DNA from: Deltaproteobacteria bacterium
GTDB taxonomy: Bacteria; Myxococcota; Polyangia; Polyangiales; B10-G4
Length of the DNA stretch: 5,879 bases
Direction: 5' to 3'
Assembly: GCA_019312705.1 (NCBI GenBank)
Contig: JAFDCW010000322.1
Span: 1-5,879 of the forward strand
Shown: positions 1 through 5,879 of the stretch, piece after piece
Numbering within the stretch: the stretch's first letter is position 1
How the letters are laid out: every line of letters begins with the position of its first letter
Position numbers and translations under genes: made by a program
Notes under the pieces: model-generated
Told to the model about the DNA's origin: nothing
Seen by the model: the letters and a program-made list of their open reading frames with translations, nothing else
The model's database searches: none

Positions 1-527
1 CGGTGGTCCTCGCTCGGGACGACGGCTCCCCCGGGGGACGCGCGGCCATCGAGGTCGACCCTCACTTCGCCGCCCGCTGCGTCGACCGAGCCCTCGGGGG
101 AGGCGCCGAGGGCGAGGCTCATGCGCACGGCGTGGCCGTCTCGGCCACCTCGCCCGATGCGGCCCACCGAAAAGGAAGTGACCATGCGATCGGCCATGGC
201 GGCGATCTCTGCCTGGGCTTGGGCGGTGCTGCCGACGGCGGGGGGAGCGTCTATCGGAGCCAAGGGGGCGGGGGGCGCCATGAGGACCGTCGGCCCCGCT
301 CGGAAAGCGACGCCTACGGTCTCGTGGCGGTCCTCGTCGCTCTGGAATTCGGGGCGACCCTTCGAGCGCGGAGCGTATTCGCCGACCCCGGGCGAAACTT
401 CCCCGCCCCTCGACGAAACGGAGCCCGCGAAGGCAGCCGACGCTCCGCAAGGCCGTGCCCCCCCGAGCGTCGAGCCGATGGCGGTGGAAGGGGGCTGGCG
501 CCCCGGAGGCGGCGGGAACGGGCGCAT
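1..527 (-). CDS. Unrecognised Pro/Gly-rich protein, 3' end outside window
   Basis: An open frame of 175 complete codons reads leftward off the edge with no stop. Third codon positions are mostly G/C, as in the clear genes here, which supports real coding. From the ATG at 527, residues 1 to about 100 are rich in Pro, Gly, Ala and Ser and look disordered. A short Ala-rich helix follows (STAQAQAEIAAMADRM), then an alternating, probably beta-rich stretch including RMSLALGASPEGSV and GGEVRVDLDGRA. The start is uncertain. ATG 527 has AAGG five bases upstream and was chosen for that, but the frame stays open to in-frame ATGs at 608 and 650. No signal peptide, membrane segment or catalytic motif is visible. 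A disordered N-terminus followed by a small helix-beta domain is loosely like FliK/HpaP-type secretion length-control proteins, but this is only a guess. It is divergent from the kinase. Confidence 0.55.
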   Translation of the reverse strand, partial: MRPFPPPPGRQPPSTAIGSTLGGARPCGASAAFAGSVSSRGGEVSPGVGEYAPRSKGRPEFQSDEDRHETVGVAFRAGPTVLMAPPAPLAPIDAPPAVGSTAQAQAEIAAMADRMVTSFSVGRIGRGGRDGHAVRMSLALGASPEGSVDAAGGEVRVDLDGRASPGGAVVPSEDH

Positions 528-685
528 GCTCCCCTTTCGTCGCGTCCGGCGGGGGAGGGGGCCGGGCGGTAGGGGGGCACCGCGAGAGAATTCCGGGGAA
601 CGGGTCATGGGGCCCTTATCGTCGTCTCGACCGGCTGGTTGCGTGGGCATCGACTCCTGGCGCCGTGGTGGTATCCTCGCGCGCA
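528..685. other. Divergent intergenic region, left gene and kinase
   Basis: These 158 bases separate two divergent starts and must hold the promoters of both genes if the left gene begins at 527. On the plus strand a promoter-like pair lies next to the kinase and is listed separately. On the minus strand only a weak GATAAG hexamer was seen, without a good -35 partner. If the left gene starts at 608 or 650 instead, the region shrinks to 77 or 35 bases and its promoter would lie inside the kinase gene's 5' region. No hairpin terminator or longer repeat was seen. Confidence 0.5.
650..677 (+). promoter_or_regulatory. Candidate kinase promoter, possibly leaderless
   Basis: TATCCT at 672-677 matches four of six bases of a sigma70 -10 box. 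TCGACT at 650-655 matches four of six of the -35 box, with a 16-base spacer. Transcription would then start near 684-686, on or next to the ATG at 686. The kinase ATG has no purine-rich ribosome binding site, which fits a leaderless mRNA. The match is moderate and based on sequence only. Confidence 0.35.
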
Positions 686-1822
<1,137 letters not shown>

Positions 1823-1875
1823 TCGCCGGGGGGCCCTGCGCCGTACCCGGCTCCCTTGGCCCCAGCCCGGGCGCC

Positions 1876-1904
1876 TTGACCCCATTCCACCGGCCTGTAA
1901 TAAA
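1876..1904 (+). promoter_or_regulatory. Probable sigma70-type promoter of ctaB
   Basis: TTGACC at 1876-1881 matches five of six bases of the -35 consensus. The -10 is either TAATAA (1898-1903, 16-base spacer) or AATAAA (1899-1904, 17-base spacer), the latter preceded by an extended-10-like TG at 1896-1897. Predicted initiation near 1910-1912 gives a leader of only about 11-13 bases before the GTG at 1923. The stretch is conspicuously AT-rich for this window. Confidence 0.6.
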
Positions 1905-1920
1905 CGCCGCGATATCGGCG
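1905..1920. repeat. Short inverted repeat at ctaB start
   Basis: CGCCG (1905-1909) and CGGCG (1916-1920) are perfect inverted arms around CGATAT. The element lies between the predicted -10 box and the GTG start, where a repressor site or a 5' hairpin could act. A five-base G/C stem is easily found by chance in DNA of this composition. Confidence 0.25.
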
Positions 1921-1922
1921 AT

Positions 1923-2843
1923 GTGGCAGTTTTGACCAGTATTTCCCAAGAGGCCCTCGCGGCAGTTGATCAACGCGCTGTCGGCTTCCGTCAAACGGCT
2001 CGCGAACTGGTCTCCCTGACCAAGCCGCGCATCACGTTGATGGTCGTGCTCACCGCCGCCGGCGGCATGTGGCTCGCCCCCGCCGCGGCCGCACCGGTGA
2101 CCATCGCCGTGGCCCTCGGGGCCTTGGCCATGGTCGTCTCTGGGGCCAACGCCCTCAACTGCTGGCTCGAGCGCGACAGCGATCGCCTGATGCGTCGCAC
2201 GGCGGTTCGGTCCTTGCCGGCGAAGCGGTTGTCGCCCACCCCTGCGCTCTTGTTCGGCCTGGCCCTCGGGTTCGGCGCGGTGCCGATCTTGTGGCTCGCG
2301 GTCAACCCCCTCACGGCCCTCCTCGGGGCCCTCTCGCTCTTCATCTACGTCTGCATCTACACACCGATGAAGCAGATGACCTGGGTAGCCCTGCTCATCG
2401 GAGCCGTCCCCGGCGCGATGCCGCCGCTCATGGGATGGACCGCGGTCACCGGCTCGATCGACCTGCCGGGGCTGGTGCTCTTCGGCGTGATGTTCATCTG
2501 GCAGATCCCCCACTTCCTCGCGATCGCGACCTTCCGCCGCGAAGAGTACGAAGCGGCCGGGCTGGTCGTCCTCCCATCGGTCCACGGCGACCGAGCAGCG
2601 CGATATCACGCCCTCTTCTGGACGGCCCTGCTCCTGCCGGTCTCCCTCGCGCTGACCTTCCTGGGCGTCGCGGGGTGGTTCTACTTCGCTGCGGCCCTCG
2701 TGATGGGTGGACATTTCTTCTACACCGCGGTGGTCGCGGTGCGCTCGCCGACGGACGACACCAAGTGGTCTCGCCGGGTCTTCTTTTCTTCCATCGCGTA
2801 TCTGCCCGTCGTCTTCGCCATCATGATGGCTGACGCCGGCTGA
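1923..2843 (+). CDS. ctaB: Protohaem IX farnesyltransferase (haem O synthase)
   Basis: CtaB/CyoE is a polytopic inner-membrane UbiA-family prenyltransferase. It adds a farnesyl group from farnesyl diphosphate to haem B, giving haem O for haem-copper terminal oxidases or as precursor of haem A. The 306-residue length is normal. The family signatures are all visible: the Asp-rich motif N79-CWLERDSD-RLMRRT (D85, D87, M90, R92, T93); YTPMKQMTW (146-154) followed by LIGAVPGAMPPLMGW (158-172); and IWQIPHF (192-198) with the Glu-rich loop FRREEYEAAGL (204-214). About eight or nine hydrophobic segments lie near 37-55, 59-77, 108-126, 130-147, 155-171, 181-200, 229-249, 252-272 and 287-303. The start is GTG at 1923; the ATG at 1921 is out of frame and soon hits a stop. 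No clear Shine-Dalgarno sequence precedes it. Oxidase subunits or ctaA are not in the window. It ends 18 bases from the convergent cpoB stop. Confidence 0.97.
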   Translation: MAVLTSISQEALAAVDQRAVGFRQTARELVSLTKPRITLMVVLTAAGGMWLAPAAAAPVTIAVALGALAMVVSGANALNCWLERDSDRLMRRTAVRSLPAKRLSPTPALLFGLALGFGAVPILWLAVNPLTALLGALSLFIYVCIYTPMKQMTWVALLIGAVPGAMPPLMGWTAVTGSIDLPGLVLFGVMFIWQIPHFLAIATFRREEYEAAGLVVLPSVHGDRAARYHALFWTALLLPVSLALTFLGVAGWFYFAAALVMGGHFFYTAVVAVRSPTDDTKWSRRVFFSSIAYLPVVFAIMMADAG

Positions 2844-2861
2844 GGTCCGCGCGGAGAGAGG
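2844..2861. other. 18-base convergent gap, ctaB and cpoB
   Basis: The two stop codons face each other with only 18 bases between them. There is no room for an independent hairpin terminator, so transcripts of one or both genes probably run into the other gene antisense, or end by factor-dependent termination. Confidence 0.7.
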
Positions 2862-3740
2862 CTACTGTTCGCGGCAGACCCCGGGGGGGGGCGACCGCAT
2901 CTCGCTGAGCTTCGCCCGGGCGCGCCGGATCAAACCGGACCGCGGGAAGTTGCGGATGAGCGTATTGAGCACGTCCCGGGCTTCGCCGCACCGCTGAAGG
3001 GCAAAGAGCGCGTTGCCCATGTCGAAGAGGGTTTCGTCGACCGCGTCGCCGCGCTGGTAGGTCGTGAGCACTCGCTGGAATTCCTGGATGGCGTTCGCCG
3101 GTCGTTCTTGGCGCAGGTAGCTCTTGCCGACCCAGTAGAGGGCGTTGTCCGCCTGGTCGTCCTCGGGGTAGCGCGTGATGTACGCGCGGAAGAGGGCCCG
3201 GGCCGCGCCATACTCGTTTTGCTGATAGGCGCGGTAGGCGGCGGAGTAATGCTCGCCCTTGTCGGCGGGGATGTCCGACTCGGAGAGGGTGATGTCGACC
3301 CCGGCCCTCCGGGCGAGCTTCTGCATCTGCTGCGCGATTTCCTCACGCTGGGCGGCGATGCGCTGGTCTCGGGACGCGATCTCCTGCCGGAGCGTGGCGA
3401 TCTCTCCCTCGAGGCGAGAGAGTTGTTCCTGAAGGCCCTCGACTCGGAGACCGATGTCCGCGCTGTTCCGGGTGACCACCCGGGTCGCCTGCTGGAGGAC
3501 CGCCTCGAGCTCTACGACCTGGGCCTTGGCGCGGTTTAGATCGTCACTCAGCTCTTGGCGCTGGTCCGCGATGCCATCTTCGAGGGATAGGAGGCGCCCT
3601 TCGTGGTCGGTGTTCGTCTCGGTGAGCTCGCTGCCCTGGCTCGCCGACGTCCACAAGAAGCACCCACTCGCGGCCACGCTGAGGACGACGAGGAGCAGCG
3701 CCCGGCTCATTTGAGGCCCGGTCGTCCCCGAGGCGCTCAC
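2862..3740 (-). CDS. cpoB: Tol-Pal system protein CpoB (YbgF), lipoprotein form
   Basis: CpoB is a periplasmic TPR protein that, in E. coli, links the Tol-Pal machine to PBP1B/LpoB and so couples outer-membrane constriction to septal wall synthesis. This 292-residue version shows an N-terminal signal with a lipobox ending ASGC (C27), a long Glu/Gln/Arg heptad-type coiled coil (about 36-145, the trimerising region of the family), then TPR-like repeats (about 163-283) with YbgF hallmarks YSAAYRAYQQNEYGAARALF and NALYWVGKSYLR. The lipobox suggests membrane anchoring, unlike the soluble E. coli protein. The GTG start at 3740 overlaps the pal stop (GTGA), implying translational coupling. An in-frame ATG at 3710 would give a more compact signal peptide with its lipid Cys at residue 17 and may be the true start. 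A run of nine G on the plus strand (2883-2891) encodes Pro-Pro-Gly near the C-terminus. Confidence 0.92.
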   Translation of the reverse strand: MSASGTTGPQMSRALLLVVLSVAASGCFLWTSASQGSELTETNTDHEGRLLSLEDGIADQRQELSDDLNRAKAQVVELEAVLQQATRVVTRNSADIGLRVEGLQEQLSRLEGEIATLRQEIASRDQRIAAQREEIAQQMQKLARRAGVDITLSESDIPADKGEHYSAAYRAYQQNEYGAARALFRAYITRYPEDDQADNALYWVGKSYLRQERPANAIQEFQRVLTTYQRGDAVDETLFDMGNALFALQRCGEARDVLNTLIRNFPRSGLIRRARAKLSEMRSPPPGVCREQ

Positions 3741-4402
3741 CTGCCCGTGAACTCCACGCGTCGGTCTCGGGTCCAGCTCGCCTCGTCGGAACCGCTCGAC
3801 ATCTCCTCACCCATCGATGACGAGGAGGCCCCGCTCGAGTCGAGGCCGAGGGAGACCATGTAGTTCGAGACGGTGCGCGCTCGCCGGTCGCCGAGGGCTA
3901 GATTGTACTCTTCGGTGCCCCGGGGATCGCAGTGCCCGGTGACATGCACGCCCGCCATGTTTTCCGACTGGGCGCAGCTGACATTGGCCTGGATCGCGGC
4001 GCGCGCCGACCCGTCGAGGCTGTCCGCGTCGAAGGCGAAGTAGACCGGGGAGAGGCTGCAGCTCGCGCCGCCGGAGTCCGGCGGGGGCAGGTCCTGGCTC
4101 GACTGGACCGGCGCGACGCACTGATTGTCGCGGCACTCCTGGCCGTCGGGGCAGTCAGCGGCGGACTGGCAGAAACCCGCGATCGGCTCACAGGCCCCCG
4201 CGTTGCACGTCTGTCCGCTGGGGCAGTCAGCGGCCGTTCGGCACATCTGACACTGGCCATTGACGCAGTATTCGCCCTCGTGGCAGTTCTCGTCGTTGTC
4301 GCAATTGGGATAGGTCGGCCCACACCCAACGGCCATGAAGGCCAGAAAGACTGGGAAGAGACCCGAGGCCGCGGCCACCGTCAGCATTCGCATCATCGTC
4401 AT
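3737..4402 (-). CDS. pal: Peptidoglycan-associated lipoprotein Pal with Cys-rich neck
   Basis: Pal is an outer-membrane lipoprotein that binds peptidoglycan and holds the outer membrane to the wall. The 221 residues contain a lipobox ending AVGC (C27), three modules of exact spacing C-x5-C-x5-C-x4-C (C34-C51, C54-C71, C78-C95), a Pro/Ser linker (about 97-113), and an OmpA-like domain (about 116-221). The domain has the Pal motif TGHCDPRGTEEYNLALGDRR (155-174). D159 and R174 stand where OmpA-family domains bind diaminopimelate. It ends with the usual RDRRVEF. The tail around 188-205 is unusually Ser-rich but of normal length. Ordinary Pal proteins have a short flexible linker where the Cys modules sit here. 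GGAG (4408-4405) is only two bases from ATG 4402 but eight from the in-frame ATG at 4396, so residue 3 is the likelier start. cpoB follows with a four-base overlap; tolB, usually upstream, is absent. Confidence 0.94.
   Translation of the reverse strand: MTMMRMLTVAAASGLFPVFLAFMAVGCGPTYPNCDNDENCHEGEYCVNGQCQMCRTAADCPSGQTCNAGACEPIAGFCQSAADCPDGQECRDNQCVAPVQSSQDLPPPDSGGASCSLSPVYFAFDADSLDGSARAAIQANVSCAQSENMAGVHVTGHCDPRGTEEYNLALGDRRARTVSNYMVSLGLDSSGASSSSMGEEMSSGSDEASWTRDRRVEFTGR
4118..4303 (-). repeat. Three Cys-rich modules within pal
   Basis: Residues 34-95 of Pal comprise three 18-residue units, each C-x5-C-x5-C-x4-C and joined by linkers of two and six residues. Examples are CRTAADCPSGQTCNAGAC and CQSAADCPDGQECRDNQC. 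The second and third units share the core AADCP(S/D)GQ, suggesting internal duplication. Twelve evenly spaced Cys point to disulfide-stabilised mini-domains in the periplasm. Confidence 0.9.
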
Positions 4403-4437
4403 TTCTCCGCTGGTCTCGACTACGACCTCAGGGTGCG

Positions 4438-4464
4438 GTTATCCGGCTCGCGGTGGCCTGTCAA
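4438..4464 (-). promoter_or_regulatory. Candidate sigma70 promoter of pal-cpoB
   Basis: On the minus strand TTGACA (4464-4459) is a perfect -35 box. GATAAC (4443-4438) matches four of six -10 bases, with a 15-base spacer that is slightly short; ATAACC one base further on gives 16. Initiation near 4431 would leave a leader of about 30 bases before pal. A perfect TTGACA in such GC-rich DNA, at the right place and orientation, is good support. Confidence 0.55.
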
Positions 4465-4631
4465 CGCCTTGGTCGCCCATAAGCATTCCACCGGCGTGCC
4501 TATCAGGCGCACCGCGGCACGCTTTGGCACGGCAAGCGATCGAGACTATTGAGTATTCTTCGGATTGCACCCCCCTACGGGTGGCGTCAGAGTTGCAATG
4601 TGGTGATTGGCGGCGTTCACCAGTCGGGGGC

Positions 4632-4637
4632 TATCCT
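4632..4637 (+). promoter_or_regulatory. Weak -10-like element before VWA gene
   Basis: TATCCT is the same hexamer seen before the kinase. The best upstream partner is TTGGCG (4607-4612) with a long 19-base spacer. Initiation near 4644 would give a leader of about 60 bases that includes the 16-base palindrome. Support is slight. Confidence 0.2.
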
Positions 4638-4678
4638 GACGACTCGGTGCGCCCTCTGTAGTTCGAGGTGTTTTTGCG

Positions 4679-4694
4679 TACTCGTCGACGAGTA
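4679..4694. promoter_or_regulatory. 16-base perfect palindrome touching the RBS
   Basis: TACTCGTCGACGAGTA is identical to its reverse complement across all 16 bases. Its last base is the first base of the AGGAG ribosome binding site of the next gene. It could be an operator for a dimeric regulator. As RNA it could pair between molecules or form a tight hairpin limiting ribosome access. A T-run precedes rather than follows it, so it is not a terminator for plus-strand transcription. Confidence 0.6.
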
Positions 4695-4698
4695 GGAG
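4694..4698 (+). promoter_or_regulatory. Strong Shine-Dalgarno for the VWA lipoprotein
   Basis: AGGAG sits seven bases before the ATG at 4706, ideal spacing, and fixes the start of this gene. It is the clearest Shine-Dalgarno in the window; the kinase and ctaB starts have none. Confidence 0.85.
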
Positions 4699-4705
4699 TT
4701 CCTTG

Positions 4706-5879
4706 ATGGATTTGCGGCGGCATTTCTTGGGTCCTTGGGGTCGTGCGACTCTCGGGATCTTTGCGACCCTCAGCCTCGGCCTGTCTCTTTCGGCCTGCCG
4801 AAACGATGGTCCCGCGGTGCCGGGCGCGGATACCGGGACGGCGGGAGATACCGGGTCAGGGATGGTCATCCGCTGCGGCGTCCGAGACGACGCCGACGGA
4901 GATTTCATCAGCTCCCTCGACGAGGGGGACGGCGATGCGGACGGCGACGGGATCGCGAACTCCGCCGACCCCGATTCCGACGGCGACGGGATCTCCGACC
5001 GCATCGAGGCGGGCGACGAGAACTGCGTCACGCCCCCGGTCGACTCCGATGGAGACGGCACCCCCGACTTCCTCGACACCGACGGCAACGGTGACGGCGT
5101 GCCGGATATCGAGCAGGCGGGGCTCGACCTCGACATGGACGGGATTGACGACGCCCGCGACCTCGACGTCGACGGCGACGGCATCCCCAACACCGTAGAG
5201 GTCGGCGACGGCGAGACCCCTGCGGACGCCGACGGTGACGGCATCCCCAATACCCGCGACGAGGACTCCGATGGAGATTCGATCCTCGACCGCCACGAAG
5301 GCATTCAGGACCCCGATGGCGACGGTATCCCGAGCTTCCTCGACACCGACTCCGACGGCGACACGATCCCTGACGCCATCGAAGCGGGGGACGGCGAGCT
5401 CTCGACCCCCCCCCATGTCTGTGAAAACGAGATCGACGTTCTCACGGGCGAGCTTGGCGGGGATGTCTACGCCGACTACGTGGACGCGGACTCGGACAAC
5501 GATGGGCTCTCGGACGGTGACGAAGTCGCCATCGGCACGGACCCCTGCAACGTCGACTCGGACGATGATGGCCTCGGAGACCTCGCCGAATGGGCCTACG
5601 AAACGGTGAACTGCCCCGACGGCTCGACGGGTCGGGATTGCGGCTGCGCCACCAGCGCCGGGTGCGACATCCCCGCCGAGCATTTCTACGTGATCCTTCC
5701 CTACGGTGAGCCGCCCCAGGAGAGAGATCTCGACTTCGGCACGAGCATCCGCGTCGCCGACATCTTCTTTCTCACCGATACGACAGGCTCCATGTCCGGC
5801 ACCCTCACGAACGTGCAGGAGACCGTCGGGCGCGCGGGGACGGGGCCCATCGACCGCATCGCCGAGGCCATCCCTGACG
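4706..5879 (+). CDS. Surface lipoprotein, Asp-rich Ca-binding repeats plus VWA domain, partial
   Basis: The frame is open from ATG 4706 through the right edge, giving 391 codons and an incomplete C-terminus. A signal peptide ends in lipobox LSAC (C31), so the protein is exported and lipid-anchored. After a Thr/Gly/Asp spacer, residues 62-290 carry about 12 units of the form D-x-D-x-D-G-(I/L/V/T)-x-(D/N), like thrombospondin type 3 or other calcium-binding loops, often followed by (I/F)-x-(E/D)-x-G-D. A Cys-bearing segment follows (C303, C312, C314, C320). A VWA domain then begins near 349, with DIFFLTDTTGSM giving a D358-x-T360-x-S362 variant of the metal-ion-dependent adhesion site. Calcium-stiffened stalks with a VWA head are typical of adhesion or ligand-binding proteins; that role is inferred. 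The other MIDAS residues lie outside the window. The strong AGGAG fixes the start. It is divergent from pal. Confidence 0.9.
   Translation, partial: MDLRRHFLGPWGRATLGIFATLSLGLSLSACRNDGPAVPGADTGTAGDTGSGMVIRCGVRDDADGDFISSLDEGDGDADGDGIANSADPDSDGDGISDRIEAGDENCVTPPVDSDGDGTPDFLDTDGNGDGVPDIEQAGLDLDMDGIDDARDLDVDGDGIPNTVEVGDGETPADADGDGIPNTRDEDSDGDSILDRHEGIQDPDGDGIPSFLDTDSDGDTIPDAIEAGDGELSTPPHVCENEIDVLTGELGGDVYADYVDADSDNDGLSDGDEVAIGTDPCNVDSDDDGLGDLAEWAYETVNCPDGSTGRDCGCATSAGCDIPAEHFYVILPYGEPPQERDLDFGTSIRVADIFFLTDTTGSMSGTLTNVQETVGRAGTGPIDRIAEAIPD
4889..5575 (+). repeat. Asp-rich calcium-loop repeat array
   Basis: About 12 degenerate units encode D-x-D-x-D-G loops at residues 62-290 of the lipoprotein. 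At DNA level most units have drifted, but 5171-5190 and 5231-5250 match at 19 of 20 bases exactly 60 bases apart. TTCCTCGACACCGA also recurs near 5069 and 5335. The array is densest between about 4930 and 5370. A gap without loops lies at about residues 222-259. Confidence 0.85.
5406..5414 (+). repeat. Nine-C homopolymer within the VWA lipoprotein gene
   Basis: Nine consecutive C encode the Thr-Pro-Pro region (residues 234-236) between the main repeat array and the VWA domain. Losing one C shifts into a frame that stops at 5607-5609. Gaining one C brings a TGA at 5422-5424 into frame. Either change deletes the VWA domain while leaving the signal peptide and most repeats. Confidence 0.8.

Larger units (their letters stand above)
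1823..1922. other. Kinase-ctaB intergenic region
   Basis: This 100-base gap is very GC-rich in its first half. GGGGCC (within 1828-1836) can pair with GGCCCC near 1858-1863 over a loop of more than 20 bases, but no T tract follows, so I do not call a terminator. Its second half is much less G+C rich and holds the ctaB promoter. Readthrough from the kinase into ctaB is possible, but the separate promoter argues against a strict operon. Confidence 0.6.
4403..4705. other. Divergent control region, pal-cpoB and VWA gene
   Basis: This 303-base stretch contains no convincing gene; small open frames crossing it lack a proper start, RBS and family features. Its left part holds the pal promoter. Its right part holds a weak TATCCT element (4632-4637), a TTTTT run (about 4671-4675), a perfect palindrome and the RBS of the VWA lipoprotein. 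CACCC and GGGTG around 4568-4583 can form a five-base stem, without a T tract. The middle is less G+C rich than the flanking genes, as expected of regulatory DNA. Confidence 0.6.

Noticed and set aside
1828..1863. Possible hairpin after the kinase
   Set aside because: Six-base GGGGCC/GGCCCC arms with a loop of more than 20 bases and no T tract; such pairings are common in DNA this rich in G and C.
3770..3840. Ser-rich segment in Pal as a possible insertion
   Set aside because: Aligned by eye with the usual Pal C-terminus, the length from the end of the ALGDRRA helix to RRVEF is normal, so it is substitution, not insertion.
3932..4552. Plus-strand open frame across pal and its upstream region
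   Set aside because: Opposite to pal, whose lipobox, Cys modules and OmpA motif are clear.
4568..4583. CACCC/GGGTG stem in the divergent region
   Set aside because: Only five base pairs, no T tract, and no position relative to a gene that would suggest a terminator or riboswitch.
4546..5304. Minus-strand Ser/Pro-rich open frame
   Set aside because: A shadow of the same repeat array in another frame, running into the regulatory region without an RBS or recognisable domain.
4889..5575. Asp-rich array as a possible CRISPR or non-coding tandem repeat
   Set aside because: Units keep one reading frame with codon-level variation and encode calcium-loop motifs; there are no identical repeats with unique spacers.
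4856..5683. Long minus-strand open frame rich in Val and Gly
   Set aside because: It is the antisense mirror of the Asp-rich repeats: GAC codons read as GTC (Val) on the other strand. The plus frame has the strong RBS, signal peptide and VWA motif.

Overview
This 5.9 kb window is GC-rich DNA, judged by eye at about two-thirds G+C, with strongly G/C-ending codons. It most resembles a Myxococcota (myxobacterial or related deltaproteobacterial) chromosome. The clues are a Hanks-type Ser/Thr kinase with one C-terminal membrane anchor, lipoproteins carrying C-x5-C-x5-C-x4-C modules, and an Asp-rich calcium-binding-repeat plus VWA lipoprotein. The assignment rests on gene style only; no marker gene is present.

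Layout from left to right. (1) Bases 1-527, minus strand: the 5' part of an unrecognised Pro/Gly-rich protein that runs off the left edge. (2) Bases 686-1822, plus: a tail-anchored Ser/Thr protein kinase, divergent from (1), with a -10-like element so close to its ATG that the mRNA may be leaderless. (3) Bases 1923-2843, plus: ctaB (cyoE), protohaem IX farnesyltransferase for haem O synthesis, with a good sigma70-like promoter in the 100-base gap before it. (4) Bases 2862-4402, minus: a two-gene unit, pal then cpoB (ybgF), overlapping by four bases (GTGA) and convergent with ctaB across only 18 bases. (5) Bases 4403-4705: a 303-base divergent control region with a TTGACA promoter for pal-cpoB and a 16-base perfect palindrome touching the ribosome binding site of the gene to its right. 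(6) Bases 4706 to the right edge, plus: the 5' part of a large secreted lipoprotein with about 12 Asp-rich repeats, then the start of a VWA domain.

The genes do not form one pathway. Pal and CpoB belong to the Tol-Pal envelope system (outer membrane-peptidoglycan tethering and coordination of cell-wall synthesis at division). CtaB supplies haem for a terminal oxidase. The kinase is a membrane-attached signalling enzyme with no visible sensor. The VWA lipoprotein is a probable surface or adhesion protein. No mobile element, CRISPR array, tRNA or rRNA was seen. I found no convincing new multi-gene system. The most unusual items are the three-module Cys-rich neck of Pal, the separation of pal-cpoB from tolQRAB, the palindrome at the RBS, and a 9-C tract in which slippage by one base either way would remove the VWA domain.
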